A DNA stretch of 64,000 nucleotides from Qipengyuania pelagi (GCF_009827295.1 NZ_WTYD01000001.1:1550001-1614000); one strand, 5' to 3'. Counted from the first letter of the stretch, positions 9,388 to 17,808 are shown. Program-made: numbers and translations. Notes: generated by a model not told the origin, from the sequence alone.

Positions 9388-10500
9388 TCAACGGATGCCG
9401 ATCGTGTCGGGATTGCCGTCCGGATCGCCCTTGACCGTCCCGCCCGAGCGCACCGGGCCGAGCAGCAGCAGGCCCGCAAGGTGCGGCGCGGCCATCGAGG
9501 TGCCCGACAAGGTGGCGTAGCCGCCGCCTTTATAGGTCGAATAGATCGACGAGCCCGGCTCCGCATAATCGACCGGCGGATTGCCGAAGTTCGAGAAGCT
9601 GGACCAGTTGTCGCCCTGTGCGAAGCTCGACACGGTGAACACGTTCGGTCCGTTGGCGCGTGCGGGCGAGTGGTTGTCCGCATTGTCGCTCTCGTTACCC
9701 GCCGCGAGGACGAATTTCACCCCGCCCGCCGCAGCGTTGATGACGGCGTTGTCGAGCGTGGTCGAAACCCCGCCGCCGAGGCTCATATTCGCAACATCGC
9801 CCGCGCGGCCAACCTGCGCGACATAATCCACGCCCGCGATCACGCCGCTGTTCGAGCCCGAGCCGCTGCGCGTCAGCACCTTGACCGCGACGATTTCCGC
9901 GCCCGCGGCCACGCCGACGACGCCGATATTGTTGTTGGCGATAGCCGCGATCGTGCCCGCGACGTGGGTGCCGTGGCCATTGCCATCGTCGGCATTCTTC
10001 TCGCGCGTGAAGCTGCGCGACATGCCGGTGTTGACGTTGAGATCGGGGTGATCGAGGTCGACCCCGCTATCGATCACAAAGGCGCGGCCCGTGGCTCCCG
10101 TCTGTCCGCCACCGACGCGGGCGATGCCCCACGGCGTGGTTTCCGACGCGCTGCCGGTGCTTCCGCCGCCGGGCTTGCCCTGCGCGGTCTTCACCACCTG
10201 ATCCTGCTCGCAATAGGCGATGCGCGGGTTCGAAGCCTGCATCTGCGCCGCGCCACGCGCCGACATGTTCGCAGCGAAGCCGCGAATGGCGCGAGTGTAG
10301 ACGTGATTGACGTTTCCGCCTGCATTCGCGGCAGCGGCGTTCGCCTGGGCCCTCTCCTGCCCGCGCGCCACCGTGCCTTCCTTGAAGACGCAGATATAGC
10401 TGTTGTCGATCTTCTGCGCTGCCGCCGGCGCGGCGATACCCGCCGCTGCAAGTGCCATTCCACTCACCATGGCGAGGCGACCCAAAGTACCTGATTTCAT
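9388..10500 (-). CDS. Secreted S8 (subtilisin-family) serine peptidase
   Basis: A 370-residue pre-pro-protein. The signal peptide ends near IAAPAAAQ (about residue 29). An inhibitor-I9-like propeptide (about 33-105) precedes the catalytic domain. The triad is visible: D144 in FVIDSGVD, H176 in [11 protein letters not shown] and S335 in [10 protein letters not shown], with the oxyanion Asn in [13 protein letters not shown] 10500 was chosen because it begins the signal peptide and follows a GGGAAGGGA ribosome-binding site. Two Cys in the propeptide could pair. It is likely exported by Sec, processed and active in periplasm or medium. Confidence 0.93.
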   Translation of the reverse strand: MKSGTLGRLAMVSGMALAAAGIAAPAAAQKIDNSYICVFKEGTVARGQERAQANAAAANAGGNVNHVYTRAIRGFAANMSARGAAQMQASNPRIAYCEQDQVVKTAQGKPGGGSTGSASETTPWGIARVGGGQTGATGRAFVIDSGVDLDHPDLNVNTGMSRSFTREKNADDGNGHGTHVAGTIAAIANNNIGVVGVAAGAEIVAVKVLTRSGSGSNSGVIAGVDYVAQVGRAGDVANMSLGGGVSTTLDNAVINAAAGGVKFVLAAGNESDNADNHSPARANGPNVFTVSSFAQGDNWSSFSNFGNPPVDYAEPGSSIYSTYKGGGYATLSGTSMAAPHLAGLLLLGPVRSGGTVKGDPDGNPDTIGIR

Positions 10501-10623
10501 GTGTAACGTCCCTTCCCGAGTTACGAGAAGGGCAGCATGGCGCCAACGCGCCGGGGTGCAAGAGCCGACGAGCAAATTTCGCGAAATTCGCAATTGTGTT
10601 ACAAGTTTGCGACGCTTTTCTTT

Positions 10624-11319
10624 CTAATCCTTCGCCAGGATCCAGTCCGCCGCTGCCTGGCAGTGCGTGTCGGTCGTATCGAAGATCGGCAGGACGTTCG
10701 CATCGGTATCCACGACCAGGCCCAGCTCCGTGCAGGCCAGGATCACCGCGCCCGCCCCACGCTGTTCCTTGCGCGTGATGATGGTCTTGAGCGCGCGTTC
10801 GGCATCGCGGCTGACCTTGCCCAGCATCAGTTCCTTGTAGATGATCGAATCGACCATCTCGACATCGTCCTCGTCGGGCGGAAGCAGGTCGATGCCGTGC
10901 GAGATGATGCGCTGGCGATAGAAGCTCTCGGTCATCACCGGCCGCGTGCCGAGCAGCAGCACTTCGCCGATATCGTGGCCTTCCAGCGCCTGGCCGACCG
11001 TGTCGGCGATGTGGATGATCTCGATCCCGATCGCTTCCGCCACCCGGTCGTAGACGCGATGCATCGAATTGGCGGCGATCACGATCGCGCCCGCGCCCGC
11101 AGCTTCCAGCCTGCGCGCGCTGTCGATCAGCATCCGCGCCGCCTGGTCCCAGCTTTCCTCTTCGCGCAGGGCGTAGAGAGGTGAATATTCCAGGCTCTCG
11201 ATCAGCAGAGGCGCGCTGTGGGTAGGCGTCTTCGCCTTCTGCACCAGCCGATTGATTCGTTCGTAATAGGCGCGGGTCGAGACCCAGCTCATCCCCCCAA
11301 TGAGACCCAGCTTACGCAA
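10624..11319 (-). CDS. Aspartate/glutamate racemase-family protein lacking one catalytic Cys
   Basis: The 231-residue product resembles the YgeA/RacX branch of Asp/Glu racemases: LGLIGGMSWVST at the N-terminus, then the two catalytic-loop regions. The second keeps its Cys (VILACTELGLV). The first reads VIAANSMHRV, with Ala where two-base racemases have Cys. A one-base or altered activity is possible. The chosen TTG start at 11319 follows AGGAAGG with 8-base spacing and directly precedes the conserved LRKLGLIGG; an ATG 60 bp further upstream is possible but adds a non-conserved leader. Confidence 0.8.
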   Translation of the reverse strand: MRKLGLIGGMSWVSTRAYYERINRLVQKAKTPTHSAPLLIESLEYSPLYALREEESWDQAARMLIDSARRLEAAGAGAIVIAANSMHRVYDRVAEAIGIEIIHIADTVGQALEGHDIGEVLLLGTRPVMTESFYRQRIISHGIDLLPPDEDDVEMVDSIIYKELMLGKVSRDAERALKTIITRKEQRGAGAVILACTELGLVVDTDANVLPIFDTTDTHCQAAADWILAKD

Positions 11320-11450
11320 TGCACCGTCCTTCCTGTGGCGCCCGCAGTAAACTTCCGCGGGATCGTTCGTTTCGGGCACAACGATTCGCGGCGCGGCGGG
11401 TTCCGCTGCAATGCGGCAGACTTACCGGCAAGGTTGCGAGAGGGGTGTGT

Positions 11451-11768
11451 CTAGTCCGCGATGCCCGTCGCGCACAGGGCAGCCGACGAGGATGTGACAC
11501 CGATCACCTCCGCATCCCCGACCCGCGCGACGCGCGAGAGGTAATCGCGGATTGTAACAGGATCGCGCTCGGCGGCGCGGGTCTTCAAGCGTTCGAGCTT
11601 CTTCAACTGTTCGATCGTGAGACGATCCACCATCCGCCCGGCCATGCAATCGGACACCCGGTCGTTCAGGCCTGCCTCGCTCAACGCGCTGCGCACGCGG
11701 CTTTCGGCGATGGCCTGAACGCATCCGGCGAGAAGGAGGGGTGCGAAGAGAAGCGCCGCATATCTCAC
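11451..11768 (-). CDS. Small lipoprotein, CMAGRM family, copy 1
   Basis: The 105-residue protein has a lipoprotein signal peptide (LLFAPLLLAGC, lipidated Cys near 16). Its mature part contains a helical segment with the core DCMAGRMVDRLTIEQLKKLERL. The same core occurs in the gene immediately upstream, so the two are tandem paralogues. No known domain was recognised. Two later Cys (one in the core, one in the C-terminal SAALCATG) occur in both copies and could form a disulfide. The start overlaps the stop of the upstream paralogue by 4 bp (ATGA), implying translational coupling. Confidence 0.7.
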   Translation of the reverse strand: MRYAALLFAPLLLAGCVQAIAESRVRSALSEAGLNDRVSDCMAGRMVDRLTIEQLKKLERLKTRAAERDPVTIRDYLSRVARVGDAEVIGVTSSSAALCATGIAD

Positions 11769-12109
11769 AGCGAAATTCCCAGCGAACAGCTTGCCGCCGC
11801 ACGCACCGTCACTTCGATGGCCTGCGGATCGTCGACCCGGCGCATCCGCTCCATCACATCGCCGGGCGCGAGCGGGATGCCGGGTTCGCCTTCCAGCGGG
11901 GCCAGCCTTTCAAGGCTGCGCAATTGCGCGATCGTCAGCTGGTCGGTCATCCGCCCCGCCATGCATTCGGCGAGGCGCGGCGGCACGCCCTTCTCGGTCA
12001 GCGCGGTCCGCACGCGAGTTTCGGTGACGCGCTCCACCCCGCCGAAATAGAGCCAAGCGGCGGTTCCGGCGAGCGCCAGGACGATTATCAGGATCAGGGC
12101 CTTGCGCAT
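11765..12109 (-). CDS. Small membrane-anchored protein, CMAGRM family, copy 2
   Basis: The 114-residue protein has an N-terminal membrane helix (ALILIIVLALAGTAAWLYF) with no lipobox Cys, then ETRVRTAL and the core ECMAGRMTDQLTIAQLRSLERL. It aligns with its downstream neighbour over the whole mature part, including the C-terminal Cys (AASCSLGISL). Anchoring differs between the two: transmembrane here, lipid there. Function unknown. The gene lies 19 bp downstream of pntB on the same strand and may be read from the pnt transcript. Confidence 0.7.
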   Translation of the reverse strand: MRKALILIIVLALAGTAAWLYFGGVERVTETRVRTALTEKGVPPRLAECMAGRMTDQLTIAQLRSLERLAPLEGEPGIPLAPGDVMERMRRVDDPQAIEVTVRAAASCSLGISL

Positions 12110-12128
12110 CGCTCGTTCGCCTTCCCGC

Positions 12129-13790
12129 TCAGTCGAGCGCCTTGACGATCTCCTCGACCATCTTTTTCGCGTCCGCCAGCAACATCATGGTCTGGTCCAT
12201 GTAGAACACGTCATTGTCGACGCCCGCATAGCCGACCCCGCCCATCGAGCGCTTGATGAAGAAGACCTGCTTGGCCTTGTCTACGTCGAACACAGGCATC
12301 CCGTAGATGGGCGAGCTCTTGTCGGTCTTGGCCGCCGGATTGACCACATCGTTCGCACCGATGATGAAGGCGACATCGGCCTGCGCGAATTCGCTGTTGA
12401 TGTCCTCCAGTTCGAACACCTTGTCATAGGACACGTTCGCTTCGGCCAGCAGGACGTTCATGTGCCCCGGCATACGCCCCGCGACGGGGTGGATGGCGAA
12501 CTTCACCTGCACACCCTTCTCCTCGAGAATGTCGGTCATCTCGCGAAGCGCGTGCTGCGCCTGCGCGACCGCCATGCCGTAGCCGGGGATGACGATGACC
12601 TTCTCCGCCTGTTCGAGCATGAAGGCCGCATCGTCGGCGCTGCCCTGCTTGTAGGGGCGCTGTTCGCGCGCCTCCCCGTCTCCGCCGCCGCCCGCATCCG
12701 CGCCGAAGCCGCCCGCGATCACGCTGAGGAAGCTGCGGTTCATCGCGCGGCACATGATGTAGCTGAGGATCGCACCCGACGATCCGACCAGCGCGCCGGT
12801 GATGATCATCGCCGAATTGCCGAGCGTGAAGCCCATCGCCGCCGCCGCCCAGCCGGAATAGCTGTTCAGCATCGACACCACGACCGGCATGTCCGCCCCG
12901 CCGATCGGAATGATCAGCAGGAAGCCGATCAGGAAGGCCGCGACGGTCAGCGCGACGATGAAGGGCAGGTTCGCTTCCGCCCCCGGCGTGTGCGCGAAGA
13001 AGGCCGTCAGGACGAGGATCGCCGCGAGCGTGCCGAGATTGATGATGTGGCGCGCGGGCAGTAGGATCGGCGATCCGCTCATCCGGCCGGACAGTTTCAG
13101 GAAGGCGATGACCGAACCTGAAAAGGTGATCGCCCCGATGGCGATGCCGAGGCCCATTTCGACCTTGCTGACCGGATCGATCGCTCCACCCGGATCGAGC
13201 AGATCGAACGCGCCGGGATTGAGATAGGCCGCCCAGCCCACCAGCACCGCGGCGAGACCGACGAGCGAGTGGAAGCCCGCCACCAGTTCGGGCATCGCCG
13301 TCATGGCGATGCGGCGGGCGATGGTGATGCCGATCAGCGCGCCGATGGCGATTGCGATGAGGATTTCGCCTGCGCTCACCCAATCCGTATATGGCAATGT
13401 CTCGCTACAGAACCCGAACTCGCCCCGCGCAAATGCGTCACGGCAAGCGGCCGGTGTGATTCTAGGCCAGTGGGTCAACAGCGTTGTCACGACCGCGATC
13501 AGCATCCCGATCATGCCGAAGCGGTTGCCCGTCCGGCTCGTCGCGGGCGAGGACAGGCCGCGCAGCGCGAGGATGAAGAACACGCCCGCCACCAGATAGG
13601 CGAGCGCGACCCACGGGCTCGCCGCCTCGCCGGTGGAAGCCTGGGCGGGAGTCGCGAAAAGAGCCGCCACCAGCACACCCGTCGCCCCGGACTTGATCCG
13701 GGGCCAAGCTGCCTTTTGCGTCAGGCCAACAGGAAGCACCGCCCCGGATCGGGGTCCGGGGCGACGGAGAGGAGAGATGGTGCCGCGCAT
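12129..13790 (-). CDS. pntB: NAD(P) transhydrogenase subunit beta
   Basis: The 553-residue membrane protein carries the proton channel and NADP(H)-binding domain III of transhydrogenase. A conserved membrane part begins WVALAYLVAGVFFILALRGLS. Domain III carries GYGMAVAQAQHA, HPVAGRMPGHMNVLLAEA and NDVVNPAA. It is about 90 residues longer than common PntB (about 460). The excess is an N-terminal leader, part of which is a palindromic repeat read in frame (13681-13765), and a roughly 30-residue insert with two Cys after LLTHWPR. ATG 13790 overlaps the pntAB stop by one base; internal GTG codons near 13677 are an alternative start that would omit the repeat. Confidence 0.92.
   Translation of the reverse strand: MRGTISPLRRPGPRSGAVLPVGLTQKAAWPRIKSGATGVLVAALFATPAQASTGEAASPWVALAYLVAGVFFILALRGLSSPATSRTGNRFGMIGMLIAVVTTLLTHWPRITPAACRDAFARGEFGFCSETLPYTDWVSAGEILIAIAIGALIGITIARRIAMTAMPELVAGFHSLVGLAAVLVGWAAYLNPGAFDLLDPGGAIDPVSKVEMGLGIAIGAITFSGSVIAFLKLSGRMSGSPILLPARHIINLGTLAAILVLTAFFAHTPGAEANLPFIVALTVAAFLIGFLLIIPIGGADMPVVVSMLNSYSGWAAAAMGFTLGNSAMIITGALVGSSGAILSYIMCRAMNRSFLSVIAGGFGADAGGGGDGEAREQRPYKQGSADDAAFMLEQAEKVIVIPGYGMAVAQAQHALREMTDILEEKGVQVKFAIHPVAGRMPGHMNVLLAEANVSYDKVFELEDINSEFAQADVAFIIGANDVVNPAAKTDKSSPIYGMPVFDVDKAKQVFFIKRSMGGVGYAGVDNDVFYMDQTMMLLADAKKMVEEIVKALD
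13681..13765. repeat. Palindromic repeat element at the pntAB/pntB junction
   Basis: An 85-bp element with inverted ends gtcgccccggac / gtccggggcgac. Each half is itself a hairpin: gccccgg-N7-ccggggc at 13684-13704 and a similar one at 13741-13762. It looks like a REP/BIME-type interspersed repeat and is translated if pntB starts at 13790. Confidence 0.75.
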
Positions 13791-14074
13791 CACTTCTTCT
13801 CCTTCTTCTTGTACATGGCCAGCATCCGCTCGGTCACCGCGAAGCCGCCGAAGATGTTGACGCTCGCCAGCACGATGCCGAGCAGGCCGAGCCATTTCGC
13901 TCCCGCCACGTCCGCCGCCGCCGCCGCGATCAGTGCGCCGACGATGATGACGCTGGAGATCGCATTGGTCACCGCCATCAGCGGCGTGTGCAGCGCGGGC
14001 GTGACCGACCAGACCACGTAATAGCCGACGAAGCACGCCAGCACGAAGATCGACAGGATGGTGATGAAGTCCAA
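13790..14074 (-). CDS. pntAB: NAD(P) transhydrogenase subunit alpha part 2
   Basis: The 94-residue protein is the membrane-embedded C-terminal piece of the alpha subunit, encoded separately as in many alphaproteobacteria. It has three helices with the family sequence LACFVGYYVVWSVTPALHTPLM and ends in a Lys-rich tail (MYKKKEKK). The TTG at 14074 is preferred: it gives (M)DFITILSIF, the usual N-terminus, and follows GGGAGGGG with about 5-base spacing. The stop overlaps the pntB ATG by one base (TGATG), so translation is coupled. Confidence 0.9.
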   Translation of the reverse strand: MDFITILSIFVLACFVGYYVVWSVTPALHTPLMAVTNAISSVIIVGALIAAAAADVAGAKWLGLLGIVLASVNIFGGFAVTERMLAMYKKKEKK

Positions 14075-14163
14075 GTGAGCCCCCTCCCGAAGCAGGAGCC
14101 CTTTATTGCAAGCACCCGGAGACAAGTCGAGCGCGGAAAATCGGCTATCCCTGATACGGAAAA

Positions 14164-14195
14164 GGGCCGCGAACGCCTTTTGACGCTCGCGGCCC
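14164..14195 (-). terminator. Terminator downstream of the fasciclin gene
   Basis: Imperfect GC stem (gggccgcga / tcgcggccc plus weaker pairs) with a short T-rich loop lies 22 bp past the fasciclin stop. It is followed on the minus strand by TTTTCC. It separates the fasciclin transcript from pntAB. Confidence 0.75.
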
Positions 14196-14216
14196 CGAAC
14201 CTTTGGAGGGTTTGCC

Positions 14217-14816
14217 TTACATCGAAGGCGTCAGCACCCCGTCGATCACATGCACGATGCCGTTCGACTGACGCACATCGCCCTGCGTGACATGCGCGCT
14301 GGAACCCGCCTGGCCGTTGATCATGATCTGGTTGCCCATCATGCTTAGGCGAAGGGTCTGTCCCTGCACCGTGGTCAGCGTGGCGGTGCCGTTACCGGCG
14401 CGGATGCGCTGCATCAGGTCGGCAGCGGTCAGCGTGCCGGGCACGACGTGATAGGTCAGCACGCTACGCAATTGGGCGCGATTGGCGGGCTGCATCAGCG
14501 ATGCGCGCGTGGCGGCAGGCACCTTTTCGAACGCCGCGTTGGTCGGCGCGAACACGGTGAAGGGGCCCGGCCCGCTCAGCGTGTCGACGAGGCCGGCAGC
14601 CTTCACCGCCGCGACCAGCGTGGTGAGGTTCGATGCGGCGGACGCGTTCTGGACGATGGTGCGGTTGGGATACATTGCCGCACCGCCGACCATCACGCTC
14701 GTTCCGGCGGACATACCGGCAGCATTGACGTCGGCATCCGCGCCGACCGTGGTCTGGCACGCAGTGAGCGCCAGCGCGGCGGCCGAGATGGCCGCGAGTT
14801 TTAAAGTGGTTTTCAT
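14217..14816 (-). CDS. Fasciclin (FAS1) domain lipoprotein
   Basis: The 199-residue protein has a lipoprotein signal (AAALALTAC, lipidated Cys near 20), a spacer of about 45 residues, and one FAS1 domain (about 65-199). FAS1 hallmarks are visible: TVFAPTNAAFEKVP in the H1 region, LTYHVVPGTL and, at the end, SNGIVHVIDGVLTP. FAS1 proteins usually mediate adhesion or surface interactions; the bacterial ligand is unknown. The gene sits between pntAA and pntAB, with its own terminator and a leader hairpin, so it is probably expressed separately from the transhydrogenase. Confidence 0.92.
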   Translation of the reverse strand: MKTTLKLAAISAAALALTACQTTVGADADVNAAGMSAGTSVMVGGAAMYPNRTIVQNASAASNLTTLVAAVKAAGLVDTLSGPGPFTVFAPTNAAFEKVPAATRASLMQPANRAQLRSVLTYHVVPGTLTAADLMQRIRAGNGTATLTTVQGQTLRLSMMGNQIMINGQAGSSAHVTQGDVRQSNGIVHVIDGVLTPSM

Positions 14817-14827
14817 GGTTAAATTTC

Positions 14828-14868
14828 CGTTCCTATCCCCGTCCCGTTCGCAACGGACGGTAGGAACG
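14828..14868 (-). promoter_or_regulatory. Leader hairpin in front of the fasciclin gene
   Basis: Arms CGTTCCTA+CCGTCC and GGACGG+TAGGAACG form a 14-bp stem with a 3-base bulge and 10-base loop. On the minus strand the distal arm contains AGGAACG, the only Shine-Dalgarno-like sequence before the start at 14816. The hairpin could therefore hide the ribosome site or act as a weak terminator of pntAA. Confidence 0.5.
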
Positions 14869-14885
14869 AGAGTTCCGAAACCCGC

Positions 14886-16007
14886 TCAGGAAGCCAGCTT
14901 AGGGTGCACGACAGCGCCGTCGCGCGTCAGCCGGATCGCGTCGCCGATCTCTTCGTCCAGCACCGGGCGGCCCTGGTCCTTGTCCCAGAAGGCGTTGAGG
15001 AAATTATAGAGGTTGCGCGCGAACAGTGCGCTGGCGTCCGCCGCGAGGTGCCCGGCGGTGTTGCTGTAGCCGACGATCTTGACGCCGTGGCGCTCGATCA
15101 CCTCGTCCGGTTTCGACCCTTCGACATTGCCGCCCTGCGCAACCGCCAGATCGAAGATCACGCTGCCCGGCTTCATGCTGGCGACTTGCGCATCCGAGAT
15201 CAGGCGCGGGGCAGCCCGGCCCGGGATCAGCGCGGTGGTGATGACGATATCCTGCTTGGCGATGTGGCCGGATACCAGCTCGGCCTGGGCCTTCTGATAT
15301 TCCTCGCTCATCTCCGTGGCATAGCCGCCCGCGCCCTCGCCCTCGATCCCGGCGACATTTTCCACGAAGACCGGTTTCGCGCCCAGCGACTGGATCTGTT
15401 CCTTCGTCGCGCTGCGCACGTCGGTGGCGGAAACCTGCGCGCCCAACCGCTTGGCCGTGGCGATCGCCTGAAGGCCCGCCACACCCACGCCCATCACGAA
15501 AACGCGCGCCGCCTGCACCGTGCCCGCGGCTGTCATCATCATCGGGAAAGCGCGGCCATAGACATTGGCGGCGGTCAGCACCGCTTTGTAACCCGCAAGG
15601 TTCGACTGGCTGGACAACACGTCCATGCTCTGCGCGCGGGTGATGCGCGGCATCAGCTCCATCGCCAGCGCCTCGAACCCGCCCTTGGCATACTCCGCGA
15701 CCAGCTCCTGCTGACGGAAGGGATCGAAGCTCGCCGCGACCCAGGCGCCTTTCTTAGCCCCGGCAAGAGCCATTGCTGGCGGGGCCTGAATGCCCAGCAC
15801 GATATCGGCCTCCGACACGGCACGGCCCGCAGGCAGCACTTCGGCCCCTGCTTCGCGATAGGCCTCGTCGGGATAGGACGCGGCGGCGCCCGCCCCCTCC
15901 TCGATCGCGATGGTCGCGCCCAGGGCGTTGAATTTCTTCACCGTTTCAGGCGTCGCCGCGACGCGGGCTTCGCCCGGCGCCGTCTCCTTCAGGATCGCGA
16001 TCTTCAC
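14886..16007 (-). CDS. pntAA: NAD(P) transhydrogenase subunit alpha part 1
   Basis: The 373-residue soluble domain I binds NAD(H) and hands hydride to domain III in PntB. It starts MKIAILKETAPGEARVA, and has the RVFVMGVGVAGLQAI dinucleotide fold and the VIFDLAVAQGGNVEGS segment close to the nicotinamide site. Length fits the split-alpha form (about 370-380). The gene follows a short aa3-oxidase-IV-like peptide gene by 10 bp. Transhydrogenase uses proton motive force to make NADPH. Confidence 0.96.
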   Translation of the reverse strand: MKIAILKETAPGEARVAATPETVKKFNALGATIAIEEGAGAAASYPDEAYREAGAEVLPAGRAVSEADIVLGIQAPPAMALAGAKKGAWVAASFDPFRQQELVAEYAKGGFEALAMELMPRITRAQSMDVLSSQSNLAGYKAVLTAANVYGRAFPMMMTAAGTVQAARVFVMGVGVAGLQAIATAKRLGAQVSATDVRSATKEQIQSLGAKPVFVENVAGIEGEGAGGYATEMSEEYQKAQAELVSGHIAKQDIVITTALIPGRAAPRLISDAQVASMKPGSVIFDLAVAQGGNVEGSKPDEVIERHGVKIVGYSNTAGHLAADASALFARNLYNFLNAFWDKDQGRPVLDEEIGDAIRLTRDGAVVHPKLAS

Positions 16008-16017
16008 CGGCGGGCGA

Positions 16018-16143
16018 TCAGGTGGCGATCAGGATCACGACGATCGCGGCGATCGCGGCGATCAGCGGGACCGACCATTTCAGGCTGGCGATGAAGCTTT
16101 CATACATCCGGTTGGCAGCTTTCATGTCCTGACGCGATTCCAT
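16018..16143 (-). CDS. Short aa3-type cytochrome c oxidase subunit IV-like peptide
   Basis: A 41-residue peptide: a polar N-terminus (MESRQDMKAANRMYESF) leading into one transmembrane helix (VPLIAAIAAIVVILIAT). This is the layout of the bacterial aa3 COX subunit IV family (about 40-60 residues, MYxxFxxxxKW pattern before the helix). It immediately precedes pntAA, a frequent arrangement in sphingomonads as I recall it. A role in oxidase assembly is family-based, and a link to transhydrogenase is only inferred from position. Confidence 0.8.
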   Translation of the reverse strand: MESRQDMKAANRMYESFIASLKWSVPLIAAIAAIVVILIAT

Positions 16144-16389
16144 GGTATTCCTTCGAAGATGTTGGTCTGTCCCCTCAACCCCTATCGCGCCCCGCCCTTC
16201 CGCTCAAGTCTCCCCAAACCGAGCGCGCGCTTTGGGCGAGACCTGCCAGCGTCCCGCCACCGCGTCGAAGGGCGCGCGATGGGGCCCGCGCGGATATAAT
16301 CGCCTCCTTAACCATTTCCCGCTAAGGGTTTTGCGGCGCCGGACACCAGCCACACGCTCACATGGCCCAGGGGAGTTGAAAACGCGATA

Positions 16390-17808
16390 ATGGCCGATGG
16401 GGAAACCCGCCTGCTGATGCTCATCGACGACGAGCCGGTGCAGAGCCGCCTCGTCGGCGCCCTCGCCGCGCGCGAGGGATGGCGCACGCTGGTCGCCGAA
16501 AGCGCGGAAGAGGCGCTGGCCAAGCTCGACACGCCCGAAGGCAGGCGGCTGGGTGCCGTGCTGCTCGACCAATGGGTGCCGGGCGACGATGCCTGCAATC
16601 TGATCCGCGAGATCAAGGCACGGCGGCCCACGCTGCCAGTGCTGATGATAACAGCCAGCACCTCGCCCCTGCTTGCCGTCGAGGCGATGCGCGCAGGCGC
16701 GACCGATTATCTTATCAAACCCGTCGCGGCAGAGCGCCTGCTGCTCGCCCTGCGCAGCGCGACCCGGCCCGAGCCGCCCCGTTTCGAATTGCAGCCGCTG
16801 GCCGAAAAGCTGGTCGGCACGCTCGACTTCGACACCATGGTGGGCACGGCCCCGCCGTTCCGCACCGCGCTCGCCAAGGCGGCGACCGCCGCACGCGGGC
16901 ACGCCCATGTCCTGGTCGAAGGGGAGACGGGGACCGGCAAGGAGATGCTGCTGCGCGCCGTGCATTCCTCCAGCCCGCGCGCAAAGCTGGAAATGCGGGC
17001 CGTGCCGATCGGCGGCACATCGGCGGGATCGATCGAATCGCTTCTGTTCGGCCATGAGAAGGGCGCCTTTCCCGGTGCCTTCAACCGCCAGGTCGGCCTG
17101 TTCGAAAGCTGCGACGGCGGCACGCTGATCCTCGACGAAATCGACCGGCTCGATCCGCTGATCCAGGTCCGGCTCGCCGAAGTGCTCGAAACCGGGATCG
17201 TCCGCCCGACGGGATCGCAGCATGGCTTCCGCATCGATATCCGCATCCTCGCCGCCAGCGACCGCCCGCTCGCGCCGCTGGTGGAGGCAGGCGAGTTTTC
17301 AGCCGACCTGTACGGACTTCTGAACGCGGCCCACATCCACCTTCCGCCCTTGCGCGAACGCGCAGGTGACATTCCCGCCCTGACCCGCTTCTTCCTGTCG
17401 CGCATCGGCCAGCAGCCGGGCCTGCGCCACCATTCCATCGCCGATAGCGGGCTGCACCTGCTCGAAGCCTATCACTGGCCGGGCAATGTGCGCCAGTTGC
17501 AGGCGGTCCTGTTCCGCGCCGCCGTCTTCTCCGAGCAGGAGGCGCTGACGGCGGAAAGCTTCCCGCAGCTGTCCGAACTGCTCGGCGACATGGAGGATCG
17601 GACCGAAAGTCGCCAGCGCGGGCTCGGCGTCATGCTCTACACCGATGACGGCAATCTGCGCCCGCTGGAAGATATCGAGGCCGACGTGATCCGCCTCGCT
17701 ATCGGCCATTATCGCGGACGGATGACCGAAGTCGCGCGGCGCCTCGGGATCGGACGTTCGACACTTTATCGCAAGCTTTCCGAACTCGGCATCGACAACG
17801 CGGCCTGA
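16390..17808 (+). CDS. NtrC-like response regulator with altered sigma-54 loop
   Basis: The 472-residue protein has a receiver domain with acidic pair D13-D14, phospho-acceptor D60 in VLLDQ, T88 and K110. An AAA+ domain follows with Walker A GETGTGKE (178-185) and Walker B GGTLILDE (243-250). The C-terminus is a Fis-type helix-turn-helix (MTEVARRLGIGRSTLYRKL). The loop that touches sigma-54 reads GAFPGA (225-230) instead of GAFTGA. A histidine kinase gene is not adjacent. TTAACCAT, a CtrA-like half-site, lies about 75 bp upstream. It is divergent from the pnt operon across 246 bp. Confidence 0.9.
   Translation: MADGETRLLMLIDDEPVQSRLVGALAAREGWRTLVAESAEEALAKLDTPEGRRLGAVLLDQWVPGDDACNLIREIKARRPTLPVLMITASTSPLLAVEAMRAGATDYLIKPVAAERLLLALRSATRPEPPRFELQPLAEKLVGTLDFDTMVGTAPPFRTALAKAATAARGHAHVLVEGETGTGKEMLLRAVHSSSPRAKLEMRAVPIGGTSAGSIESLLFGHEKGAFPGAFNRQVGLFESCDGGTLILDEIDRLDPLIQVRLAEVLETGIVRPTGSQHGFRIDIRILAASDRPLAPLVEAGEFSADLYGLLNAAHIHLPPLRERAGDIPALTRFFLSRIGQQPGLRHHSIADSGLHLLEAYHWPGNVRQLQAVLFRAAVFSEQEALTAESFPQLSELLGDMEDRTESRQRGLGVMLYTDDGNLRPLEDIEADVIRLAIGHYRGRMTEVARRLGIGRSTLYRKLSELGIDNAA

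Noticed and set aside
12102-13064. Plus-strand open frame opposite pntB
   Set aside because: Arg/His/Asp-rich shadow of the real gene with no recognisable motif.
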